From positions 1-64,000 of IMG/VR virus record IMGVR_UViG_3300005613_000015: a DNA stretch of 64,000 nt, one strand, 5' to 3'. A program made the translations under genes and the position numbers. The notes beneath the pieces were generated by a model that saw nothing but the letters and a program-made list of their open reading frames with translations, did no database searches and was not told the DNA's origin. Below, one piece after another: positions 19,483-26,998 of the stretch (position 1 is its first letter; each line of letters opens with the position of its first letter). This DNA is from a virus.

Positions 19483-20388
19483 ATGGCTTCTTTCAACGGA
19501 TACACAGTAATTAAACGATATAACCGCCCAAGCATTCTAACTCGCACGCAGCTAGACATGATGTTTACGAATAACGGGTCGTACTTTAACCCGTATTCAA
19601 TTAGCGCGGTTTATATCCTGCCTGATACGACAACTACGAACGGCAGTCCTGATATTTACATTAACCGTACAGTTAGTGATTTAGGAACACCTGAATACGG
19701 TATGCTTAATGCTACAGGTCTCTCTGCTGTCGCCGCGTACTATGATGTAAGTAACGGAGCGGAGGTACAGGTTCCAGGGGTGTATGACCCCGATACATCA
19801 GCGGCAAGTGCAATTTACAGTCTAACCACCGGACAATTTGCAGTTATTGCCGATGGTGCAGCCCATCCATCATTTTCTTCTTTAGGGTTATCTGATGGAA
19901 AGTGGTTTGATGTGTGGCTTGTCAAAGACTTCGAAACAGTAGATGCCTCAGCAGGCTGGAAGCTGTACTGGAATAAATTTGAAACATACAATGACAGAGT
20001 AGTTACGTTCACAGAACCTCTTCAAATTACTACTCATAACAAACTGCAAAATAAGTATATTCAACTAAGCTCTATTGAGACTTTGAGAATTACAACTGAT
20101 ATGTTTGTTGCTAACAAGGAGATGGGGCAAGACCTTAAAAATATCTGGCGTCAAACTGTAATTGATAATGCTGAAATTAGAATCCGTAAAAGAAATCCGC
20201 GAACTACAGGTCTTTTAACAGATATTGTTGCTTGGACTTCTACGGGAGTTAATGTGAGTTCTGAAAGTACGATTCTGTATACCTGGGATACTTCGGCGCT
20301 AGAGAAGGGCGATTACATTGTAGAAGTTAAGTATACTCTTCTTGAGCAGACCTTCTACAGTGAAGAGTTTAGTTTAGTGCTTCGGTAA
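19483..20388 (+). CDS. unknown virion-type protein (301 aa)
   Basis: Soluble, beta-rich protein starting MASFNGYTVIKRYNRPSILT, with a C-terminal part (TILYTWDTSALEKGDYIVE, then VKYTLLEQTFYSEEF) that reads like an Ig-like/FN3-like strand pattern. No Cys, no membrane span. It follows the hub-assembly gene and a late promoter core, suggesting a tail or neck structural role. I do not recognise a family. The end overlaps the convergent primase gene by 20 bases. Confidence 0.6.
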   Translation: MASFNGYTVIKRYNRPSILTRTQLDMMFTNNGSYFNPYSISAVYILPDTTTTNGSPDIYINRTVSDLGTPEYGMLNATGLSAVAAYYDVSNGAEVQVPGVYDPDTSAASAIYSLTTGQFAVIADGAAHPSFSSLGLSDGKWFDVWLVKDFETVDASAGWKLYWNKFETYNDRVVTFTEPLQITTHNKLQNKYIQLSSIETLRITTDMFVANKEMGQDLKNIWRQTVIDNAEIRIRKRNPRTTGLLTDIVAWTSTGVNVSSESTILYTWDTSALEKGDYIVEVKYTLLEQTFYSEEFSLVLR

Positions 20389-21361
20389 TCTCGTACTCAA
20401 AGTCTACGGGCTTTAGTCCTGCAACAAGAAAATCTCTGAACTGAGCTTTAGAGTCGCAGTCAATGTGAAGCTCATTCCAGTCTTTGTAAGTCTTGTTTAG
20501 ATTCTGTGGAAGTCTTGCAATACAGAACTCATTTTTATTTTTGCTTAGCATCATACGACGGGCTTGCCGTACCCCCTCAGCCCCAGCCTCGTCGTTATCA
20601 TAAGCAAAAATAATCTGCTTGGTCTTAAGCATTTCTGCCTGCGCGTGGGATAGTCGGCTACCTTGTGTACAAGTAGCGTTAATGCCGTTTATCTGTAGTG
20701 TGATAGCATCTAGGGGTCCCTCTGTGATAAACACATAATCACAATCCTCTTTGAATGGGTACAGAATATCAGAAGCTTTTACTCCTGTAACGCCGCGAGA
20801 GGGGTTGAGATATTTCATACCGACAATGCTAAGATTACGTGCCTGAAAGTAGTAGGGCTTTTCATCTTTCATGTACGGAATGATTAGCCTGTTTGCGTAC
20901 CTTCCGCTGGTGCTTACATAAAAGCTACCTTTTTGTAATTTTCTAGACAGGATAAACTTTCGCGCCAACCTTTCCGTGAGGTTGCTTTCGTTAATAGCGC
21001 GGGGGTCAAACTTCTTAAATGAGTTGAAGATGTCTTGGATGTTACTGTTTGTAACTGGTTCTTGTTCGAGACGAATAGAGGATACTTCAAACAGAAGTTC
21101 TGGAGTATCAAACAGCTTACTACGTAGATAAGATAGTGCAGATTCATATGGAATTTCTTCAACAGCAGCGATTAATTGTGCGAAGTTACCCTTTTCCTGT
21201 GATTTGAAATCTTGCCATAACCCTGTATCCATATTGATAGACATATGGAGTTTTTCGTCCTCGGCAAAGATGGAATTGGTCGTAAATTCTTGACCAAATA
21301 CCTTATTTGTCGGGAACTTCGAGTGCAAATACTCTTTAATAAGGTTGGACGGTAACATCAT
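20369..21361 (-). CDS. DNA primase, TOPRIM type (330 aa)
   Basis: Makes RNA primers for lagging-strand synthesis, like T4 gp61. C-terminal TOPRIM: VFITEGPLDAITL (about 210-222; catalytic Glu and Asp) and IIFAYDNDEAG (about 250-260). N-terminal part has the second half of a CHC2-type zinc module in outline (SINMDTGLWQDF, KGNFAQLI), but the usual Cys residues are missing. I choose the ATG at 21361 (MMLPSN); the frame extends to 21397 across the divergent gene. Starts overlap with the nuclease gene on the other strand. Confidence 0.85.
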   Translation of the reverse strand: MMLPSNLIKEYLHSKFPTNKVFGQEFTTNSIFAEDEKLHMSINMDTGLWQDFKSQEKGNFAQLIAAVEEIPYESALSYLRSKLFDTPELLFEVSSIRLEQEPVTNSNIQDIFNSFKKFDPRAINESNLTERLARKFILSRKLQKGSFYVSTSGRYANRLIIPYMKDEKPYYFQARNLSIVGMKYLNPSRGVTGVKASDILYPFKEDCDYVFITEGPLDAITLQINGINATCTQGSRLSHAQAEMLKTKQIIFAYDNDEAGAEGVRQARRMMLSKNKNEFCIARLPQNLNKTYKDWNELHIDCDSKAQFRDFLVAGLKPVDFEYEITEALN

Positions 21362-22148
21362 GTATATTAAAGGCTTCTCCCCCTCAAAATTGAACACTTT
21401 CGACGAATGCGAGCAAAAATATCGCTACAAGTACATCCACTATCTCCCAGAGGAGTATAATGAAGGGCTTTCAACGGACGCTTTGCAGTTCGGCTCATAT
21501 ATTCACAAAATCTTTGAAGACGGCGTGGAAGCCTCGACCATCGAGGAGCTTCAGGAACACGCCACGCTACTACGTGATAGTTATCAGTTCGCGGGTCGTG
21601 GCGAAGATATTCAAAAATGTATTCGTAACTTCCATTCCTTTAACAGCAAGCTAACTGAAAACGTCTCTACAGAGATGAGGTTTGCCGTAGAGGTTATTCC
21701 AGACCTCGAAGTGAACGGTATCATTGACCGCGTGGTGAAGGGTAGTAACGGCGGCTATCTTGTAATCGACTACAAGACGAGCAAGAGGGAAAAAACCAAG
21801 CGAGAGCTTTACAACGACCCTCAGCTTATGATTTATACTGCCGCTATCTCAAAGATGTACAAGTGTGATATTCGTAATATCACGGTCGCACACTACTACC
21901 CGCTAACTGGGAATCTGGTCACAATCAAGTACCTTCCGAGTCATGTTGCGGCTTTTTTGCGGAAACTAGACGAAAAAAAGTGGCGAATCCGAAAAAAGAA
22001 GGCGGATGAATTTAAACCAAGAGTAAACCAGTTCTGTGACTGGTGTGGCTACAAGAACCTCTGTCCTAAATTTGGCGGAACTCCAAAAATGCTGGAAGAA
22101 GCTATTGAGAAGAAGAGCAGCGGTAAATCATCGGGTAGTAAAGACTGA
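21360..22148 (+). CDS. Cas4/RecB-like PD-(D/E)XK nuclease with Fe-S Cys (262 aa)
   Basis: Starts MYIKGFSPSKLNTFDECEQKY, the Ser-x-x-x-Leu and first Cys of RecB/AddB/Cas4-type nucleases. Catalytic core: GIIDRV, YLVIDYKTSK (Asp and Lys of the motif) and a Q-type NDPQLMIYTAA. C-terminal CDWCGYKNLC supplies three more Cys, so a 4Fe-4S cluster as in Cas4 and AddB is likely. Probably a DNA end-processing exonuclease for recombination, beside primase. A TTG at 21345 is in frame, but the ATG at 21360 fits alignment with such proteins. Overlaps the convergent gene by 47 bases. Confidence 0.85.
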   Translation: MYIKGFSPSKLNTFDECEQKYRYKYIHYLPEEYNEGLSTDALQFGSYIHKIFEDGVEASTIEELQEHATLLRDSYQFAGRGEDIQKCIRNFHSFNSKLTENVSTEMRFAVEVIPDLEVNGIIDRVVKGSNGGYLVIDYKTSKREKTKRELYNDPQLMIYTAAISKMYKCDIRNITVAHYYPLTGNLVTIKYLPSHVAAFLRKLDEKKWRIRKKKADEFKPRVNQFCDWCGYKNLCPKFGGTPKMLEEAIEKKSSGKSSGSKD

Positions 22149-22401
22149 TATCTATCATGTAGAGAAAATCTCTTACTTGTAGTAAATCATATCCATGTTT
22201 TTTTATGAAATGATTTTCTAGGTAAGAGATTTTTATAGGCTTTTGTTGTTGAAAAGCATCAATCAATAACCCTTGAAAGATATTAATAAAAGCTTCAGAA
22301 TATCTATGTCTCCATTTTTCCTTAAACTCTAAAGATAAAGCATAGTTTATTTGTTCAAGGAACTCTTCAAGCTCCATCTTGTCGTCTAGGTTCAAACTCA
22401 T
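22102..22401 (-). CDS. unknown helical protein (99 aa)
   Basis: Starts MSLNLDDKMELEEFLEQ, charged and helical throughout, with YLENHFIKKHGYDL in the second half; no family recognised. The frame continues upstream 13 codons, but these are the AT-rich two-way promoter, so the ATG at 22401 is preferred. Its last 47 bases overlap the convergent nuclease gene. Confidence 0.5.
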   Translation of the reverse strand: MSLNLDDKMELEEFLEQINYALSLEFKEKWRHRYSEAFINIFQGLLIDAFQQQKPIKISYLENHFIKKHGYDLLQVRDFLYMIDISLYYPMIYRCSSSQ

Positions 22402-22404
22402 ATC

Positions 22405-22419
22405 TATATAATATAATAG
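22405..22419. promoter_or_regulatory. two-way AT-box promoter
   Basis: TATATAATATAATAG between divergent starts 22401 (minus) and 22444 (plus). It holds the 9-mer TATATAATA of the other two-way promoters and the 13-mer TATAATATAATAG of the reductase promoter. Confidence 0.55.
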
Positions 22420-22443
22420 ATTATAGTCTGAGTAATTCAAAAA

Positions 22444-22938
22444 ATGCCGAGAAAAATTCAGTCAAGTTTACAGCTTCGAAAAGGAACTCCCGGAAAAAGC
22501 TTAGGTTCTATCCGTAACATGGCTAGGTATGCTGGCCAGCTATACACTTTTGGGTATAACAGTTATGGTCCTAGCGAATCTAGGCGTCGTCCAAATTTGG
22601 ACAAACAGCCTTTGTTATTGTTAGCGTATAAAGGTGGTTCTAAGGTATGGAAAGCGAAGAACGGCAAAAGCTATATCTATGGATTTAATTTAAATTACTT
22701 AGAAGGTCATCGACGTTTAGAGGTTATTAGAAATTTAATAGATGCTTTCTCAGAAAAACCAGGAAGAACGTTGTCCTATCAAGAACTTAAAAATGAACTG
22801 AATCTTCCAGAAGGTAAAGAGGACTCTATATTCCGTAAGTATGATGTACGTGGGAGCAAGTTACGGTCATTAAAACAGGTTGACCTAAATACCTATGAGT
22901 CTTATCTAGACGAAGCATTAAAAGAACAGGACGAGTAA
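22444..22938 (+). CDS. unknown tail-region protein (164 aa)
   Basis: Basic N-terminus (MPRKIQSSLQLRKGTPGK), then QPLLLLAYKGGSKVWKAKNG and IYGFNLNYLEGHRRLEVI, a pattern (hydrophobic strand, turn, then a GxNLxYL motif) that I associate with small tail-assembly or minor structural proteins of T4-like marine phages. The exact role is not known to me. Three bases before the tape measure gene, so likely in the same unit. Confidence 0.5.
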   Translation: MPRKIQSSLQLRKGTPGKSLGSIRNMARYAGQLYTFGYNSYGPSESRRRPNLDKQPLLLLAYKGGSKVWKAKNGKSYIYGFNLNYLEGHRRLEVIRNLIDAFSEKPGRTLSYQELKNELNLPEGKEDSIFRKYDVRGSKLRSLKQVDLNTYESYLDEALKEQDE

Positions 22939-22941
22939 TAA

Positions 22942-25281
22942 ATGGCATCCTCAGAAGATAGGCAGTTTTTCGAAGACCTAAACAAAGACCTTGCTAATTC
23001 CCTTAACGACGCTATTTCGAGCGCATTCTCGGACTTTGGGAAAGCTTTTGGCGATAGTGCTTCTCAAAGTATTTCCTCTGCTATATCCAAAGGATTTGAA
23101 GAGTCTGGCTCTGGAAAGTCTGGTGATAAAAAAGAAAAGGACAGAGGAGGTTTCGATAAGCTTTCTTCAGCTTTAGGTAGGTTTGGAAAAGCGTTTGGTA
23201 CGTTAAAAGCTATTGCCAGACCTTTAGACGGCGCAAGCTCTCAAATTAAACAGTTCGGCAATACAATGGCCAGGACTGTTGCTCAAACAGGCAATCACGC
23301 TCTTGTAAACGCTAGGTTACAAAAAGGCGCCATGACTGAGCTAAACAAACTCAATGTAGGTAGTTTAGCACAGACTATCAGTGGCGAGTTCGCAGATTTT
23401 GGAATTGGACTAGGGCAGACTGGTCAGATTTTAGATACCGCCCTAAGAACTAATGCTAAAGTAAATGATAAGGGAACTCAAGAGTTCTTAGCGAGAGCCG
23501 TTGGACTTGGTAATAATTTAGGGCTTGCAACTCAGGCAATTGCAACAAATACAAACTACTTAGGACTATCTACAGACGCTTCGGATAATTTTAATCAAGG
23601 CTTAATCCAAACTGCAAAAGCGAATGGCCGTTTAGCAGACACAATTTTTCAAGCAGTAGAAGCCTTCAAAGAGAATACACGTTCTCAGAATATTGTATTT
23701 GGAACTCAGTTTGCAGGAACTATGCGAAGCGTGGTAGCTGGATTACAGGCCGCTATGCCGGATACAGGAATTATTGATGCTGTTGGTAAAATCACTGGAA
23801 CAGATTTTAAACAGCAACAAGCAACTGCCGCCCTCCTCGCTCGTCTAAATGTCGGAGCTACAACACAAGAACTTTCACAAGACCCAGCCGCGGTTCTCGC
23901 GAAAATGTTCAAAGCTATTGAAGCAGATTTAGGAAGATTCCAAAATGACCCACGGGCTATGGCTTCTCAAATGGAGCTTATGGCTTCTCAAGCAGGGTTA
24001 AGTAAATCTGATATCGAAGCCATTCTAACTCAAAGTGCAGGCAAAAGCACGGGCGAGCTAGAAAAGATTATGCGTAACCAGGCTGGGCAAAAACTTCCAA
24101 CCAGAGAAGAACTTAAGGGGGAGCAGACTGTTGTAGGTGGTTTGAGCGTAGATGCTGCCGAGGCGATGAAAGATGCTAAAATAGCAATTCAGGGTGCCGA
24201 CGTAGCGTTTAACATGCTTTCAACTACAACAGAGGTAGTACGAACAAGTCTTGATGCTTTTGATGGGGCTCTTGCAAAAGTTATGGGAACTATGGCAGGA
24301 ATGTCAACAGGCGTTCAAATGGGCGCGCAAGCCACGGGTGTTATGGGTATGGTCTCAAGTCTTGCCGACATTACCAGTATCGCCGCTGATATTTCTAGAT
24401 TTCGTAGAGGGGGAGGTTTTGGAAAGATTGGCAAAAGTGCGAAAAATATGTTTAGTCGAGTTCGCGGCGCACCTCGTGCAGGAGTACAAGGATTTAAAGG
24501 ACTCCTACGGGGTGCAGGTGAGGCGGTTGGAACTAGCCCTGCTATGGCGGGAGCAGGAGGGTCACGCTTCTTAGGCGTAGCAACCCCCTTCACCAAGACA
24601 GGCCGTGAAATTATGAAAGCACGTTCACTTACGTCTGGAGGTCTTAAAGGAGGGCTTAAAGGCATTTCTAAAAAGATTCCGCTACTTGGCGCTGCTATTG
24701 CAGGCGGTCTTGAGTTGGCTGAGTCTGGCGATAAAAGTAGAGCAGCCGCTACTGCCATAGGTTCAGGTGGCGGCGCAGCCGCAGGGGCGGGTATAGGAGC
24801 CGCTATCGGAACTATGATTTTCCCTGGAGTCGGAACCGCAATTGGTGGGTTGTTGGGCGGTGCCCTCGGCGCTTGGGGAGGTGAAAGCGGCGCTAAAGCT
24901 ATTCACGATAAGTTCGACCCTGAATTTGTTGCAGACCAACAACGAAAAGAACAAGAAGCTGCTGAAGCTGAAAGAGATGCTAAAACTTTCAAAGGAACTC
25001 CTGAAGAGCTTCGGGCAGAGGCAGAGGCTATGGCGATTCAGCAGATGCAGCTAGACGAACAAACCCGACTCAATACAAATATCGAGAAAATGATTGATAT
25101 TCTAAATCAGCCTGGGTACTATGAAGGGGAGAGGGTTAGTGGTATAGGTACTGGCACCTTCCATACTAAAGAGGCATCTTCGCGGTTTGATGAAAGGTAT
25201 GACGATGCGTGGGAGCAAAAAGCGTTCTTAAATGCTTACCACGGAAAGTATATGGAGATTAAGCACGGAGGGGGTAACTGA
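22942..25281 (+). CDS. tail tape measure protein (779 aa)
   Basis: Long, helical, Ala/Gly-rich chain that sets tail length and enters the tube lumen. It starts with an amphipathic N-terminus (ASSEDRQFFEDLNKDLANSL), then long helical repeats, a hydrophobic Gly-rich region from about residue 575 (IAGGLELAES, GGGAAAGAGIGAAIGTMIF, GGLLGGALGAWGG) that could insert in the host membrane at injection, and a charged C-terminus. Placed, as in T4 gene 29, before tube-cap and hub genes. Its stop overlaps the next ATG. Confidence 0.8.
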   Translation: MASSEDRQFFEDLNKDLANSLNDAISSAFSDFGKAFGDSASQSISSAISKGFEESGSGKSGDKKEKDRGGFDKLSSALGRFGKAFGTLKAIARPLDGASSQIKQFGNTMARTVAQTGNHALVNARLQKGAMTELNKLNVGSLAQTISGEFADFGIGLGQTGQILDTALRTNAKVNDKGTQEFLARAVGLGNNLGLATQAIATNTNYLGLSTDASDNFNQGLIQTAKANGRLADTIFQAVEAFKENTRSQNIVFGTQFAGTMRSVVAGLQAAMPDTGIIDAVGKITGTDFKQQQATAALLARLNVGATTQELSQDPAAVLAKMFKAIEADLGRFQNDPRAMASQMELMASQAGLSKSDIEAILTQSAGKSTGELEKIMRNQAGQKLPTREELKGEQTVVGGLSVDAAEAMKDAKIAIQGADVAFNMLSTTTEVVRTSLDAFDGALAKVMGTMAGMSTGVQMGAQATGVMGMVSSLADITSIAADISRFRRGGGFGKIGKSAKNMFSRVRGAPRAGVQGFKGLLRGAGEAVGTSPAMAGAGGSRFLGVATPFTKTGREIMKARSLTSGGLKGGLKGISKKIPLLGAAIAGGLELAESGDKSRAAATAIGSGGGAAAGAGIGAAIGTMIFPGVGTAIGGLLGGALGAWGGESGAKAIHDKFDPEFVADQQRKEQEAAEAERDAKTFKGTPEELRAEAEAMAIQQMQLDEQTRLNTNIEKMIDILNQPGYYEGERVSGIGTGTFHTKEASSRFDERYDDAWEQKAFLNAYHGKYMEIKHGGGN

Positions 25282-26690
25282 TGGGACTTCTAGACGGAAT
25301 TACAAATAAAATAGATGAGATTTTAGATAAAACTATAAATAAACTTCCTACCCTAGGAGCGTCCAAACCAATGTACCAACCAATTCCCAAAGGTACTATG
25401 GAAATCAGGGATATCAGCCCAGGGAGTGCTCCACAGTTAGGAAGCGATGTATTGAGTCCTCTTCCGAGCGCTCAAAATAACGTTGATGAAGTTTCAGATT
25501 TCACCAACCTACCGCCTAAAGGGTCGTTGGTTAAAAGTCCTGTAAAAACAATTTATAACGGTACGGAAGCTCAAGTCCCTCCTCGAACGCCTAATCAACC
25601 CGAGACAGGAGCAGGAGCAAAGCCTGGTTCAATGCTCCGTCCAATTCCAAGAAGAGTTTCTTCAAACGATGCAAATGGAACAATTCTAGGGGTTAATGAG
25701 ATTGGTATTGTTGATGATACTATCAAACGGCGATACCAAGAAGCTGAATGGAACGGTATTATTAAAGAGAACACTGCAAGAATTAATACTGTATTAGAAG
25801 AGCGGTCGTATTTAGATTTCTACTTTCCAAACCAAGCACTAGGTACAAGGCGGGTTGCATTCTTTGAAAACCCTTCGATTCAAGAACAGCGTTCTGCCCG
25901 ATACGCACAGCAGAATATTCTTTCTCGTAATGAGCCCGTACGTTTATACGTTGGTTCTGATGCAAGACGAGTAACTTTACGCTTTAACTATACGCTCCCT
26001 CATGTCGCAGCATTTTGGGCTGAGGTTGGAAGACCCCCTATTGGAAAGTTTAATAAAGAGGTGCTAAACCAATATAAAATGGCTACAAAGCTTGCCATTG
26101 AGAAATTTTTTATTGGAGTAAATGTTAAGCTTAATGACGGGGGTAAAACAACGTTTACTAACTACGGCTCAACAGGCCCTAGACTTACAGATTCAGATGG
26201 AAAGGGTAGTGGAAATTCAAGTACTGGATATTTAAACGTTCCGTTTGTTGTTGGTCTTTTTTCTAATTGGTCTACAGACGCTAACTCGATGGATACTCCT
26301 ATTATGGCAGCAGCCCACTATACGCAGTACGCTATTGATACTATCCGTGCATCTGTTGTAGGCGACCTAACTAAAATTGGCCCTCAAGGACCTCCTATTG
26401 TACGGCTACGTCACGGCACGGTGTTTGATGAAGCGCCTTTTATTGTTAAAACCTTTTCGATAAGCTACCCCCAAGATAAAGGTTATGAAGTGAAAACTCT
26501 ATACCCACGGGTAATTTCATTTGATTTACAGTTAGAGGAGTTCAGACAAACTCATGGCAGTCATCACGGCGATACTTTAGAGCAATTACCGGGAGCTTCA
26601 GACATTATTGATTTAGGGCTTAAGTTCCCTCCTGTTGACCCTGGTGATGGGTACAACACAGATAGAGCAACATACAACAGACAGGTATAG
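25281..26690 (+). CDS. baseplate / tail tube cap protein, gp48/gp54-like (469 aa)
   Basis: The first 155 residues are Pro-rich and look disordered. The C-terminal 310 residues carry YLDFYFPN, FFENPSIQEQRSARYAQQN and EPVRLYVGSDARRVTLRFNYTLPH in pieces that fit the tube-initiator/cap family between baseplate and tail tube, which nucleates the tail tube on the hub. Whether it corresponds to gp48 or gp54 is not decidable from sequence alone. The ATG overlaps the tape measure stop (TGATG). Confidence 0.65.
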   Translation: MGLLDGITNKIDEILDKTINKLPTLGASKPMYQPIPKGTMEIRDISPGSAPQLGSDVLSPLPSAQNNVDEVSDFTNLPPKGSLVKSPVKTIYNGTEAQVPPRTPNQPETGAGAKPGSMLRPIPRRVSSNDANGTILGVNEIGIVDDTIKRRYQEAEWNGIIKENTARINTVLEERSYLDFYFPNQALGTRRVAFFENPSIQEQRSARYAQQNILSRNEPVRLYVGSDARRVTLRFNYTLPHVAAFWAEVGRPPIGKFNKEVLNQYKMATKLAIEKFFIGVNVKLNDGGKTTFTNYGSTGPRLTDSDGKGSGNSSTGYLNVPFVVGLFSNWSTDANSMDTPIMAAAHYTQYAIDTIRASVVGDLTKIGPQGPPIVRLRHGTVFDEAPFIVKTFSISYPQDKGYEVKTLYPRVISFDLQLEEFRQTHGSHHGDTLEQLPGASDIIDLGLKFPPVDPGDGYNTDRATYNRQV

Positions 26691-26692
26691 TT

Positions 26693-26995
26693 ATGGTAAA
26701 GGTAAAAACATCTCGCTACGTATCGTACTCTCCGCTCAATCGTCAACACCGGGGTAAACCTTTTTTAGATTTAGTTAATTCTGAATCATGGAAAACGTTT
26801 ATTACAGAAAATTTAGATAAGTATCAGTATAAGATTGCAGTGATTCCGGCTACGATGGAATATCGCCCTGATGTTATCTCTTTTTCAATTTACGGCACGG
26901 AAAAATTATGGTGGCTTATTTGTGCGGCAAATGGAATTATTGACCCGAATACAGAATTAGTTGCTGGAAAGCAGATTAGAATTCCTATAATATAA
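26693..26995 (+). CDS. 53: baseplate wedge protein, gp53-like (100 aa)
   Basis: Short gp53-type wedge subunit. The LysM-like end is clear: KLWWLICAANGIIDPN followed by LVAGKQIRIP, the standard pattern by which gp53 and LysM-like tail proteins end. The N-terminal part (RYVSYSPLNRQHRGKPFLDL) is the usual clamp region. Much shorter than T4 gp53 (196 aa), as in many distant T4-type phages. Two bases after the previous stop, three before the next gene. Confidence 0.82.
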   Translation: MVKVKTSRYVSYSPLNRQHRGKPFLDLVNSESWKTFITENLDKYQYKIAVIPATMEYRPDVISFSIYGTEKLWWLICAANGIIDPNTELVAGKQIRIPII

Positions 26996-26998
26996 CAC

